Assembly (NCBI GenBank): GCA_017643025.1
Contig: JAEPOG010000006.1
Coordinates: 124,001-188,000 of the forward strand
Reading direction: 5' to 3'
Source of the DNA: Rhizobiaceae bacterium
Lineage (GTDB): Bacteria > Pseudomonadota > Alphaproteobacteria > Rhizobiales > Rhizobiaceae
DNA length: 64,000 bases
Positions 42,963 to 51,592 of this stretch are shown here, piece after piece. The notes beneath the pieces are model-generated. The model saw only the letters and a list, made by a program, of their open reading frames with translations. It was not told the DNA's origin and did not search any database. Within the stretch, counting starts at the first letter, position 1; every line of letters starts with the position of its first letter. The translations under genes and the position numbers were made by a program.

Positions 42963-45563
42963 ATGGCCAGAAAATCGGGGGGCGACTTCCAGACCGTGCC
43001 GATAATCGACGAAGGCGCCCGGCTCGGCCCGGTTACGCGCCTGATCGTCTTCACCATCGTTCTGTTCGGCGCAGCCGTGTTTTTCGCGCTGTTCCGCGAC
43101 CGTCTCGGCGATCAGTTCTTGCTTGGGCTGCTGGGCGTCCTGGCAATGATCGGAACGGCGTTTCTGTTCGCCGCCGCGATCGGATTCATCCAGGTTGCTC
43201 CCAGTTCGGCCGCGGACGAACTCGCCAAGGCCTATGTCGATTCGATGGCCCAGGGCCTTGTGATCACCGACCAGAAGGGTCGCATCGTCTACGCCAACGC
43301 CGCCTATGCCGAAATGACCGGCGCGACCTCCGCGGCTGATATCCGCACGATCGAAGCGATCCTCACCGACAGTTCGGAAGCCGCCTCGACACTCGTTCGA
43401 CTGAGCAGCGCCCTGCGCGACGGGCATATGGCGGAAGGCGAATTCCGCCTGTCCCAGCCGATTCGCCCGGGTGAAGAGCAGGGCGCGCGGTGGTATCGCG
43501 CCCGCGCCCGCGCATTTGTGCTGCCAGGCCACCGCCGCGCGTTCCACGCCTGGCAGATTGCAGACATTTCAGCCGAGCGGGCCGAGCAGGAGCGCTATTT
43601 CCTCGACCTGCAAAAAGCGATCGACCATCTCGACCACGCACCGGCGGGCTTTTTCTCGGCGGACCCTGAAGGCCGCGTCACTTACCTCAACGCGACGCTT
43701 GCCGACTGGCTCGGCGTAGACCTCGTCAACTTCACGCCCGGCGGACTGCGTCTTTCGGAAATCGTCGCCGGCGACGGCATGGCGCTTATCCATGCCGTCA
43801 AGGCGGATCCCGGCTCGTCGCGCGACGTCGTCATCGACCTCGACCTAGCCACCCGCAAGGGCGAAGCGCTGCCCGTTCGCTTCATGCAGCGCGTCAGCGC
43901 CGCCCGCGATGGCGCCGCCGGTCCGTCGCGGACAATTGTCCTCAACCGCAGCCATGGCGCGGAAGCCGCCAGCGATCGTGACGGCTCCGAGGTGCGCTTC
44001 ACGCGTTTCTTCAACTCGACGCCCATGGCCATCGCCGGCGTCGATGGCGACGGGCGTATTCTGCGCACCAACGCACCATTCCTGTCGCTGTTCGCAACGG
44101 TGGTCGACCGCGACGCTGTCGATCGCGGCCTCAAGCTCGAGGCCGTCATCCACCCACGCGACCGCGCCACGTTCAACGCCGCTCTCGAGCGAGCCCGCCA
44201 GCGCCAGGCCAACATCGCGCCCATCGACACCGCGCTCCCCGACAACGAGGAGCGGCATATGCGCTTCTACGTCAACGCCATCGCCGACGAAGCGGGCGAG
44301 GGCGAGGAAGCGGCCATCGTCTATGCCGTGGAGACCACCGAGCAGAAGGCGCTCGAAGCGCAGATGGCACAGAGCCAGAAGATGCAGGCCGTCGGGCAAT
44401 TGGCCGGCGGCATCGCGCACGACTTCAACAATGTGCTGACCGCCATCATCATGGCCTCGGACCTGCTGCTGACCAACCACCGGCCGTCGGACCCGTCCTT
44501 CCAGGACATCATGAACATCAAGCAGAACGCCAACCGCGCCGCCTCTCTGGTGCGACAGTTGCTGGCGTTCTCGCGCCGGCAGACGATGCGCCCCGAAGTG
44601 CTCAACCTCACTGATGTGCTGGCCGATCTGCGAATGCTGCTTGCGCGGCTCGTCGGCAACGATATCAAGCTCAACATCGAGCATGGCCGCGACCTGTGGC
44701 CGGTGCGCGCCGATATCGGCCAGTTCGAGCAGGTGATCGTTAATCTCGCCGTCAACGCGCGCGATGCGATGCCCGAGGGGGGCGACCTGACCGTTCGCAC
44801 ACGCAATGTCGAGACCGCCGAATGCGAGAGCTTCGGCCACCGCGAGCTGACTCCGGGCGAATATGTGATCGTCGAGGTGGTCGACACAGGGACCGGCATC
44901 GACCCCGAGATCATCCGCAAGGTGTTCGAGCCGTTCTTCACCACCAAGGAGGTCGGCAAGGGCACCGGGCTTGGGCTGTCGATGGTCTATGGCATCATCA
45001 AGCAGACCGGCGGCTTCATCTTCTGCGAATCCGAACCGGGCGAGGGGACTACATTCCGCATCTTCCTGCCTCGCGATGCCGGCGCAGAGGTCGTGGACTC
45101 GACCGAGGGCACGGCGTCGGAAGCCGGCGAGACCGAAACCGTTGCTGTCCGCAAGCCGGTTGCCGAGGAGCAGAAAGACCTGTCGGGCTCGGCCACGGTC
45201 CTTCTGGTCGAAGACGAAGATGCCGTGCGCATGGGCAATGTGCGGGCGCTTTCCTCGCGCGGCTATACTGTCCACGAGGCGTCTTCGGGCGTTGAGGCCC
45301 TTGAGGTCTACAAGGAACTGGACGGCAAGGTCGACATCGTCGTGTCGGATGTCGTCATGCCCGAGATGGACGGCCCGACGCTGTTGATCGAGCTCAGGAA
45401 GATTCAGCCTGACATCCGCTTCATCTTCGTCTCCGGCTACGCCGAGGATGCTTTCGCCAAAAGCCTGCCCGCCGATGCGAAATTCGGCTTCCTGCCGAAA
45501 CCGTTCTCGCTCAAGCAGCTTGCGACTACCGTCAAGGACATGCTGGAGCGCGACGCCGTCTAA
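42963..45563 (+). CDS. cckA: CckA hybrid histidine kinase
   Basis: An 866-residue sensor kinase/phosphatase that controls CtrA and CpdR through ChpT, the core cell-cycle switch of alphaproteobacteria. Two membrane helices (about residues 22-75) are followed by PAS domains ('GLVITDQKGRIVYANAAYAEMTG' and two later repeats). The HisKA motif is 'LAGGIAHDFNNVLTAIIMASDLLL' with His486, then a HATPase domain (N box 'VNLAVNARDAMPEGG', G boxes 'VVDTGTGIDPE' and 'GKGTGLGLSMVYGI'). A C-terminal receiver domain has the phospho-acceptor Asp796 in 'IVVSDVVMPEMDG'. All motifs are intact and the length is family-typical. chpT and ctrA are not in the window. Confidence 0.95.
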   Translation: MARKSGGDFQTVPIIDEGARLGPVTRLIVFTIVLFGAAVFFALFRDRLGDQFLLGLLGVLAMIGTAFLFAAAIGFIQVAPSSAADELAKAYVDSMAQGLVITDQKGRIVYANAAYAEMTGATSAADIRTIEAILTDSSEAASTLVRLSSALRDGHMAEGEFRLSQPIRPGEEQGARWYRARARAFVLPGHRRAFHAWQIADISAERAEQERYFLDLQKAIDHLDHAPAGFFSADPEGRVTYLNATLADWLGVDLVNFTPGGLRLSEIVAGDGMALIHAVKADPGSSRDVVIDLDLATRKGEALPVRFMQRVSAARDGAAGPSRTIVLNRSHGAEAASDRDGSEVRFTRFFNSTPMAIAGVDGDGRILRTNAPFLSLFATVVDRDAVDRGLKLEAVIHPRDRATFNAALERARQRQANIAPIDTALPDNEERHMRFYVNAIADEAGEGEEAAIVYAVETTEQKALEAQMAQSQKMQAVGQLAGGIAHDFNNVLTAIIMASDLLLTNHRPSDPSFQDIMNIKQNANRAASLVRQLLAFSRRQTMRPEVLNLTDVLADLRMLLARLVGNDIKLNIEHGRDLWPVRADIGQFEQVIVNLAVNARDAMPEGGDLTVRTRNVETAECESFGHRELTPGEYVIVEVVDTGTGIDPEIIRKVFEPFFTTKEVGKGTGLGLSMVYGIIKQTGGFIFCESEPGEGTTFRIFLPRDAGAEVVDSTEGTASEAGETETVAVRKPVAEEQKDLSGSATVLLVEDEDAVRMGNVRALSSRGYTVHEASSGVEALEVYKELDGKVDIVVSDVVMPEMDGPTLLIELRKIQPDIRFIFVSGYAEDAFAKSLPADAKFGFLPKPFSLKQLATTVKDMLERDAV

Positions 45564-45599
45564 GCGTGACTGCCTATTCAATAGGCGACGTTTAGGTGA

Positions 45600-45616
45600 T
45601 GCACAATTTCTGTGCG
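45600..45616 (+). promoter_or_regulatory. Predicted NtrC-binding site 1 upstream of urtA
   Basis: TGCACAATTTCTGTGCG has the TGCAC-N7-GTGC spacing of enterobacterial and rhizobial NtrC sites. Its centre is about 176 nt upstream of the predicted sigma-54 transcription start of urtA, the usual range for an enhancer. Seen by pattern, not tested. Confidence 0.7.
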
Positions 45617-45619
45617 CCA

Positions 45620-45636
45620 TGCACGTCCGCTGCGCA
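45620..45636 (+). promoter_or_regulatory. Predicted NtrC-binding site 2 upstream of urtA
   Basis: TGCACGTCCGCTGCGCA matches the same TGCAC-N7-GTGCA pattern with one mismatch in the right arm. Its centre is 20 bp from site 1, about two helical turns, so the two dimers would sit on one face of the DNA, as needed for NtrC cooperativity. Confidence 0.6.
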
Positions 45637-45757
45637 ACCCCGGATAGCCCCAGCTCCGTCTTAATTAGTCGGCAAAGCCGAATTGAAGATTAGCAATCTC
45701 GAATAGTGTATTGCATCTGCTGCGTTTTCCGCAGCGCGTACTCCTGTCGATCCGAAC

Positions 45758-45773
45758 TGGCATAGGGATTGCA
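45758..45773 (+). promoter_or_regulatory. Predicted sigma-54 (RpoN) promoter of urtA
   Basis: TGGCATAGGGATTGCA fits the -24/-12 consensus TGGCACG-N4-TTGCW, with GG at 45759-45760 and GC at 45771-45772, exactly 12 bp apart, and a pyrimidine before TGG. Transcription would start near 45784, giving a leader of about 33 nt before the urtA ATG at 45817. Confidence 0.8.
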
Positions 45774-45816
45774 CTCGATATTGCGGTGCAACAACTCACT
45801 CAGTTCGGAGGTAGAA

Positions 45817-47115
45817 ATGAGGGGAACCCACACGAAATTTGCGTCGATGGCCGCGGCCGGGGCGCTTGCAGCGGGGCTGATGTTCTCATCGGCCGCCTAC
45901 GCGCAGGACACGATCAAGGTCGGTGTTCTGCATTCGCTTTCGGGAACGATGGCCATTTCCGAAACGACGCTCAAGGACGTCATGCTGATGCTCATCGAGC
46001 AGCAGAACGCGAAGGGTGGTTTGCTGGGCAAGCAGCTTGAGGCCGTCGTCGTCGATCCCGCATCCGACTGGCCGCTTTTCGCCGAGAAGGCCCGCGAACT
46101 GATCTCCGTCAACGACGTCGCCGCCGTCTTCGGCTGCTGGACCTCGGTGTCGCGCAAGTCGGTGCTACCGGTCTTCGAGGAGCTCAACTCGCTCCTGTTC
46201 TACCCCGTCCAGTACGAGGGCGAGGAATCGCAGCGTAACGTCTTCTATACGGGCGCCGCTCCCAACCAGCAGGCCATCCCTGCCGTCGACTATCTGATGA
46301 ACGAAGAAGGCGTGGAGCGCTGGGTGCTGGCCGGTACCGACTACGTCTACCCGCAGACGACCAACAAGATCCTCCAGGCCTACCTTGAGTCCAAGGGCGT
46401 GGCGCCCGAGGACATCATGATCAACTACACGCCGTTCGGTCATTCCGACTGGCAGACGATCGTGACCGACATCAAGAACTTTGGCTCGGCCGGCATGAAA
46501 ACCGCCGTGGTCTCCACCATCAACGGTGATGCCAACGTTCCCTTCTACAAGGAACTCGGCAACCAGGGCATCAAGGCTGAGGACATCCCGGTCGTCGCCT
46601 TCTCGGTCGGTGAGGAAGAGCTCGCCGGCATCGATACCGGCCCGCTGGTCGGTCACCTCGCCGCATGGAATTACTTCCAGTCTGTCGAAAACGACGTAAA
46701 CGCCGAGTTCATCGAGGCCTGGAAGGCCTTCACCGGACCGGAGCGCGTCACCAACGACCCGATGGAAGCCCATGTCATCGGCTTCAACATGTGGGTTCAG
46801 GCGGTCGAAAAGGCCGGCACCACCGACCCAGACGCCGTCATCGACGCCATCATCGGCGTGTCGGTTCCGAACCTGACCGGCGGTTATTCCACCATGATGC
46901 CGAACCACCACATCACCAAGCCGGTACTCATCGGCGAAATCCAGGACGACGGCCAGTTCGAGGTTGTCTGGGAGACGTCGGGTCTCGTCGTCGGTGACGA
47001 ATGGTCGGACTATCTGCCCGACTCCAAGGACCTGATTGCCGACTGGCGCGCTCCGATGTCGTGCGGAAACTTCAATGTCGCCACCGGCAAGTGCGGCGGC
47101 AAGGGCGTCAACTGA
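45817..47115 (+). CDS. urtA: Urea ABC transporter, substrate-binding protein
   Basis: A 432-residue periplasmic urea-binding protein. The signal peptide (about residues 1-29, ending AAYAQ) is followed by 'DTIKVGVLHSLSGTMAISETTLKDVMLMLIEQQNAKGGLLGKQLE'. The region 'VFGCWTSVSRKSVLPVFEELNSLLFYPVQYEGEE' is the diagnostic UrtA stretch distinguishing it from amino-acid-binding LivJ proteins. The ATG at 45817 follows GGAGGTAG. It heads urtABCDE and is preceded by a sigma-54 promoter and NtrC-type sites, so nitrogen limitation should induce it. A strong hairpin after the stop probably protects its mRNA. Confidence 0.96.
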   Translation: MRGTHTKFASMAAAGALAAGLMFSSAAYAQDTIKVGVLHSLSGTMAISETTLKDVMLMLIEQQNAKGGLLGKQLEAVVVDPASDWPLFAEKARELISVNDVAAVFGCWTSVSRKSVLPVFEELNSLLFYPVQYEGEESQRNVFYTGAAPNQQAIPAVDYLMNEEGVERWVLAGTDYVYPQTTNKILQAYLESKGVAPEDIMINYTPFGHSDWQTIVTDIKNFGSAGMKTAVVSTINGDANVPFYKELGNQGIKAEDIPVVAFSVGEEELAGIDTGPLVGHLAAWNYFQSVENDVNAEFIEAWKAFTGPERVTNDPMEAHVIGFNMWVQAVEKAGTTDPDAVIDAIIGVSVPNLTGGYSTMMPNHHITKPVLIGEIQDDGQFEVVWETSGLVVGDEWSDYLPDSKDLIADWRAPMSCGNFNVATGKCGGKGVN

Positions 47116-47146
47116 CGGTCACCCGGGACCTGTGACCGCTTGATGG

Positions 47147-47172
47147 GCCGGGCGGCGTCTGCGCCGCCCGGC
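47147..47172 (+). other. Perfect 11-bp intergenic hairpin between urtA and urtB
   Basis: GCCGGGCGGCG, loop TCTG, then CGCCGCCCGGC, with no T run after it. It lies 32 nt past the urtA stop and 44 nt before the urtB start. Such hairpins block 3' exonucleases and let the binding-protein message outlive the permease part; it could also cause partial termination. Confidence 0.75.
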
Positions 47173-47215
47173 AAACATAAATAACCACGACCGGGCCCTG
47201 GGGAGACGCCTGACC

Positions 47216-48838
47216 ATGAGCCTTCTTCGCGCCATCGCCGCGATTGCCCTGTTTGTCAGCGCTATGGTTTGCGCTGCGCAGGCGCAGGCCGACGAGGACA
47301 CGCTGCGCGGCATCATCGCCAAGTTCGCGCTGTCGAAGAATTACGACCAGACCGAAGAGATCATCGTTGAACTGGGAGCGACAGGAGATCCGGCCGTCGC
47401 TCGCGTCCTCAACGCGCTGTCCGAAGGCAATCTGGCTTCTCGCAAGTCGGACAAGGCGGTGTTCATCGTTCGCGAGGCAGGCGGCAAGGTCGCGCTGCTC
47501 GACCCGCTGACCGGCGAGAATGTCGGTGAGGAAGCCGCCGGTGCGATGGACAAGGTCAAGGTCAAGAACAGCCTGCGTCGGCTGATACGCGACGTTCTTG
47601 CCGGTCTGACACTGGGCTCGCCCGATCCGCAGGTGAGGCTGAACGCAGCGCTCACCATGTTCGCAAATCCCGACGTCTCGGCAATCGAAAGCCTCGACGC
47701 CGCCATCGCGGAGGAACAGGTCGCGTCCGTGAAGCTCGCCATGCAGCAGGCACGCGCGGCATCGATCCTGATTTCCGACGCCGATGAAGCCGAGAAGGCC
47801 GAGGCTATCGATCTCGTCGCAATGCGTGGCGACCGCGATGCACTTTCGCTGCTTATCGGCTTCTCCGTTCGCGCCGAAGGCGAACTGAAGGAGGCGGCGC
47901 TCGCCGCCATCGCGGACATCGAGAGCCGGTTGGCAGTCTGGGATGCCGCGCAGAACGTCTGGTACGGCATTTCGCTTGGCTCGGTGCTGCTGCTGGCGGC
48001 GATCGGCCTCGCCATCACCTTCGGCGTCATGGGCGTCATCAACATGGCGCATGGCGAGATGGTGATGCTGGGCGCTTACACCACCTTCACCGTACAGGCG
48101 GTCATCCGTGCATCCTTCCCCGACCTGTTCGACTGGTCGCTTGTGATCGCATTGCCGCTCGCTTTTCTCGTTGCCGGTACCGTCGGCTTTTTGATCGAGC
48201 GCGGCGTCATCCGTTTCCTCTACGGCCGTCCTCTGGAGACTCTGCTCGCCACCTGGGGCGTGTCGCTGGTTCTGCAGCAGACCGTGCGCTCGATCTACGG
48301 CCCGACCAACCGCGAGGTCGGCAATCCGTCATGGATGTCGGGTTCGTTCGATCTGGGCCAGCTCGCCATCACCTGGAACAGGCTCTGGATCGTCGTCTTC
48401 GCCATCGGCGTCTTTGTGCTTCTGCTGTACGTGTTCAACCGCACCTCATGGGGCCTGCACATGCGGGCCGTGACGCAGAACCGGCGCATGGCCTCTTCCA
48501 TGGGCATCCGCACGCCCTGGGTGGATGCGTTCACCTTTGCGCTCGGTTCAGGCATTGCCGGCATCGCGGGCGTGGCGCTCAGCCAGGTCGATAACGTCTC
48601 GCCCGATCTCGGCCAGAGCTACATCATCGACAGTTTCATGGTCGTCGTATTCGGCGGTGTCGGCAATCTCTGGGGAACACTTGTCGGTGCGCTGTCGCTC
48701 GGCATCGTCAACAAGTTCCTCGAACCTTATGCCGGCGCGGTGCTGGGCAAGATCTTGGTGCTGGTGCTGATCATCCTGTTCATCCAGAAGCGCCCGCGCG
48801 GCCTGTTCGCGCTGAGGGGCAGGGCGGTGGAGACATGA
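47216..48838 (+). CDS. urtB: Urea ABC transporter, permease UrtB
   Basis: A 540-residue protein with a signal-like N-terminus (MSLLRAIAAIALFVSAMVCA, then AQA) and an extracytoplasmic helical region to about residue 245. Residues 250-530 form a LivH-type permease with about eight helices ('VLLLAAIGLAITFGVMGVINMAHGEMVMLGAYTTF', 'LIERGVIRFLYGRPLETLLATWGVSLVLQQ'). The long N-terminal domain is normal for UrtB and separates it from LivH. Together with UrtC it forms the membrane channel for urea. The stop overlaps the urtC start (ATGA), indicating coupling. Confidence 0.95.
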   Translation: MSLLRAIAAIALFVSAMVCAAQAQADEDTLRGIIAKFALSKNYDQTEEIIVELGATGDPAVARVLNALSEGNLASRKSDKAVFIVREAGGKVALLDPLTGENVGEEAAGAMDKVKVKNSLRRLIRDVLAGLTLGSPDPQVRLNAALTMFANPDVSAIESLDAAIAEEQVASVKLAMQQARAASILISDADEAEKAEAIDLVAMRGDRDALSLLIGFSVRAEGELKEAALAAIADIESRLAVWDAAQNVWYGISLGSVLLLAAIGLAITFGVMGVINMAHGEMVMLGAYTTFTVQAVIRASFPDLFDWSLVIALPLAFLVAGTVGFLIERGVIRFLYGRPLETLLATWGVSLVLQQTVRSIYGPTNREVGNPSWMSGSFDLGQLAITWNRLWIVVFAIGVFVLLLYVFNRTSWGLHMRAVTQNRRMASSMGIRTPWVDAFTFALGSGIAGIAGVALSQVDNVSPDLGQSYIIDSFMVVVFGGVGNLWGTLVGALSLGIVNKFLEPYAGAVLGKILVLVLIILFIQKRPRGLFALRGRAVET

Positions 48839-50103
48839 TAACCGGCCGCTTCTTCGCCAACGGGGTGACGCCCCGCGTCCTCATCACCATGGCCGTGCTG
48901 ATTGCGCTGGCGGCGCTGGTGCCGATCCTGCATCTCGCCGTGCCGCGCGGCAGCGCCTTCCACGTGCCGGCCTATGCCGTCGCGCTCTTCGGCAAATATC
49001 TCTGCTACGCGCTGCTGGCGCTCGCGCTTGACCTCGTCTGGGGATATTGCGGCATTCTCTCGCTCGGCCATGGCGCCTTCTTCGCGCTCGGCGGCTATGC
49101 GATGGGCATGTATCTCATGCGCCAGATCGGTTCGCGCGGCGTCTACGGCAACCCGATCCTGCCCGACTTCATGGTCTTCCTGAACTGGAAAGAACTGCCC
49201 TGGTATTGGTACGGCTTCGACCAGTTCTGGTTCGCCATGCTGATGGTGCTTGCTGTGCCGGGGCTGCTCGCCTTCGTCTTCGGCTGGTTCGCTTTCAGGA
49301 GCCGTGTCACCGGCGTCTACCTGTCGATCATCACGCAGGCGCTGACCTATGCGCTACTGCTCGCCTTCTTCCGCAACGATATGGGTTTCGGCGGCAATAA
49401 TGGCCTGACCGACTTCAAGGACATTCTGGGCTTCTCGGTGCAGGCCGGTTCGACGCGCGCCGCTCTCTTTTCGGCCAGCGCCATTGCGCTGTCGCTCGGC
49501 GTCCTGTTCGTTGCGCTGGTCACTGGCTCCAAATACGGCAAGCTGATGGTCGCCGTGCGCGACGCCGAAAGCCGCACGCGCTTCATCGGCTGGCGGCCGG
49601 AGAACATCAAACTGTTCGCCTTCACCGCATCGGCCATGATGGCCGGCATTGCCGGCGCGCTTTACGTGCCGCAGGTCGGCATCATCAATCCCGGTGAATT
49701 CGCGCCGGCAAATTCAATCGAGGTCGTGGTCTGGACCGCCGTCGGCGGCCGCGCGACAATCGTCGGGCCGATCGTCGGCGCGCTGCTGATCAATGGCGCC
49801 AAGAGCTGGTTCACGGCGGCGCTACCGGAAATCTGGCTCTTTGCGCTGGGCGGCATTTTCATCGCCACCACGCTGTTCCTGCCGCGCGGCATCGTCGGCA
49901 CGCTGGATGACTGGCGCGCCGGGCGGAAGGCGAAATCCGCCGCGCGCATCGCCGAGGAAGGCGACCGCGGCGAAATCGATCCCTCGCAGGAGCAGCACGT
50001 TGTGGCAGGTCCGAAGGAACGCGCTGCTGTTCTCGACGGGCGGCGCGGCGGCCCAGAGCCGCAGCCGCGGCGCGGCGGCCCAGAGCCGCAGCCGGCGGAG
50101 TGA
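48835..50103 (+). CDS. urtC: Urea ABC transporter, permease UrtC
   Basis: A 422-residue LivM-type permease with about ten helices. Diagnostic parts are 'YLCYALLALALDLVWGYCGILSLGHGAFFALGGYAMGMYL', 'RVTGVYLSIITQALTYALLLAFFRNDMGFGGNNGLTDFKDILGF' and 'VVWTAVGGRATIVGPIVGALLINGAKSWFT'. The C-terminus carries a roughly 50-residue hydrophilic tail that ends in two exact copies of RRGGPEPQP, encoded by a 27-bp tandem repeat. The ATG overlaps the urtB stop and the stop lies 4 nt before urtD. Confidence 0.95.
   Translation: MITGRFFANGVTPRVLITMAVLIALAALVPILHLAVPRGSAFHVPAYAVALFGKYLCYALLALALDLVWGYCGILSLGHGAFFALGGYAMGMYLMRQIGSRGVYGNPILPDFMVFLNWKELPWYWYGFDQFWFAMLMVLAVPGLLAFVFGWFAFRSRVTGVYLSIITQALTYALLLAFFRNDMGFGGNNGLTDFKDILGFSVQAGSTRAALFSASAIALSLGVLFVALVTGSKYGKLMVAVRDAESRTRFIGWRPENIKLFAFTASAMMAGIAGALYVPQVGIINPGEFAPANSIEVVVWTAVGGRATIVGPIVGALLINGAKSWFTAALPEIWLFALGGIFIATTLFLPRGIVGTLDDWRAGRKAKSAARIAEEGDRGEIDPSQEQHVVAGPKERAAVLDGRRGGPEPQPRRGGPEPQPAE
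50041..50094 (+). repeat. Two tandem 27-bp repeats at the 3' end of urtC
   Basis: Two exact head-to-tail copies (50041-50067 and 50068-50094) each encode RRGGPEPQP in the UrtC cytoplasmic tail. The unit is a multiple of three, so gain or loss of copies would keep the frame. Confidence 0.92.
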
Positions 50104-50107
50104 ACCG

Positions 50108-50854
50108 ATGAGCCGCAAGAACACCATCCTCTATCTCGACGGCGTGTCGGTCTCCTTCGACGGGTTCAAGGCGATCAACGATTTGTCGCTGGTGCTGGAC
50201 CGGGGCGAGATGCGCGCCATCATCGGCCCCAACGGCGCCGGCAAGACGACGATGATGGACATCATCACCGGCAAGACGCGGCCGGACCAGGGCGAGGTCT
50301 ACTTCGACGGCGATATCGACCTGACGCGTCATGACGAGGCCGACATCGCCATGATGGGTATCGGCCGCAAGTTCCAGAAGCCGACCGTGTTCGAGAGCCA
50401 AACGGTAGAGGACAACATCCTCCTGTCGCTGCAGGGTTCGCGCTCGATCTTCCCGGCGCTCTTCAACCGCGTCACGAAGGAAAATCGCGAACGCATTGAC
50501 GAGATTCTTGAAACCATCCGCCTGGTGGCGCGCAGGCGCGATCTCGCCTCGGGTCTCTCGCACGGCCAGAAGCAATGGCTCGAGATCGGTATGCTCCTGG
50601 CGCAGGACCCCAAACTGCTGCTGGTCGACGAGCCGGTTGCGGGCATGACCGACGCCGAGACGGAAGAGACGGCGCGGCTTCTCAAGGACATCGCCAGGAA
50701 CCACTCGGTCGTCGTGGTCGAGCACGACATGCACTTCGTCCGTGAGCTTGGCGTGAAGGTCACCTGCCTGCACGAGGGCTCGGTGCTTTCCGAAGGCCCG
50801 CTCGATTTCGTGTCGGCCGACGAACGCGTCATCGAAGTCTATCTGGGGAGGTGA
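50108..50854 (+). CDS. urtD: Urea ABC transporter, ATP-binding protein UrtD
   Basis: A 248-residue ATPase. Walker A is GPNGAGKTT near residue 40, followed by 'MGIGRKFQKPTVFESQTVEDNILLSL', the UrtD-type Q-loop region. The ABC signature reads 'LSHGQKQWLEIGMLLAQ', where H replaces the second G of LSGGQ, as is common in UrtD and LivG. Walker B is 'LLLVDEPVAGMTDAE' and the switch His is in 'VVVVEHDMHFVREL'. The ATG at 50108 lies 4 nt after urtC. It works with UrtE to drive urea import. Confidence 0.95.
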   Translation: MSRKNTILYLDGVSVSFDGFKAINDLSLVLDRGEMRAIIGPNGAGKTTMMDIITGKTRPDQGEVYFDGDIDLTRHDEADIAMMGIGRKFQKPTVFESQTVEDNILLSLQGSRSIFPALFNRVTKENRERIDEILETIRLVARRRDLASGLSHGQKQWLEIGMLLAQDPKLLLVDEPVAGMTDAETEETARLLKDIARNHSVVVVEHDMHFVRELGVKVTCLHEGSVLSEGPLDFVSADERVIEVYLGR

Positions 50855-50856
50855 GG

Positions 50857-51552
50857 ATGCTTAGCGTCGCAAACGCCACGCTACATTACGGCGCCGCTCA
50901 GGCACTGCGCGGCGTGTCGCTTGAGGCCGATGCCGGTAAGATCACTTGCGTGCTCGGGCGCAACGGCGTTGGTAAGACCAGTTTGATGCGATCCATCGTC
51001 GGCCATCACCGCCTGACGTCGGGAACGATAACCTTCGAGGGGAAGGGGCTCGACCGGAGCGCGGCATACGACCGCGCCCGGTCGGGCATCTCGTTCGTGC
51101 CGCAGGGCAGGGAGATTTTCCCGCTTCTCACGGTGCGGGAAAACCTCGAAACGGGGTTCGCGCCGCTTCGTTCTTCCGATCGTAGCATCCCCGAGCATGT
51201 CTTCGAGCTGTTCCCGGTGCTGAAGGACATGCTGTCGCGCCGCGGCGGCGATCTCTCCGGCGGCCAGCAGCAGCAACTCGCCATCGGCCGCGCGCTGGTC
51301 ATGCGGCCCAAGCTGCTCGTGCTCGACGAGCCGACGGAGGGCATCCAGCCATCGATCATCAAGGATATCGGCAAGGCGATCCGTTATCTGCGCGACACCG
51401 CCGGCATCGCCATCCTGCTGGTCGAACAGTATCTCGATTTCTGCCGCGAACTGGCCGACGAGGTGCACATCATGGACCGCGGGCAGATCGTCCATCACGG
51501 CCCGGCAGAGGATCTCGACCGTGAAGACGTGAAGCGGCACCTCACGGTATGA
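50857..51552 (+). CDS. urtE: Urea ABC transporter, ATP-binding protein UrtE
   Basis: A 231-residue LivF-like ATPase. Motifs are 'TCVLGRNGVGKTSLMRSIVG' (Walker A), 'ISFVPQGREIFPLLTVRENLETGF' (Q loop), 'LSGGQQQQLAIGRALVM' (signature), 'LLVLDEPTEGIQPSI' (Walker B) and 'ILLVEQYLDFCREL'. The ATG at 50857 has GGGGAGG at 5 nt; a GTG at 50851 overlaps the urtD stop but sits on that ribosome-binding site. It is the last urt gene. Urease genes often come next in rhizobia, but here the AT-rich pair begins on the opposite strand. Confidence 0.95.
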   Translation: MLSVANATLHYGAAQALRGVSLEADAGKITCVLGRNGVGKTSLMRSIVGHHRLTSGTITFEGKGLDRSAAYDRARSGISFVPQGREIFPLLTVRENLETGFAPLRSSDRSIPEHVFELFPVLKDMLSRRGGDLSGGQQQQLAIGRALVMRPKLLVLDEPTEGIQPSIIKDIGKAIRYLRDTAGIAILLVEQYLDFCRELADEVHIMDRGQIVHHGPAEDLDREDVKRHLTV

Positions 51553-51592
51553 GCACGTCCAAGCCCGCGCGACCGCCGTTCCGAATCATCCC

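Noticed and set aside
43845..45620. 591-codon open frame antisense to cckA
   Set aside because: Sense strand has all histidine kinase motifs; the antisense product has no recognisable domain.
45640..45757. IHF site expected between the NtrC sites and the sigma-54 promoter
   Set aside because: The region is fairly AT-rich but no stretch matches WATCAANNNNTTR on either strand well enough to annotate.
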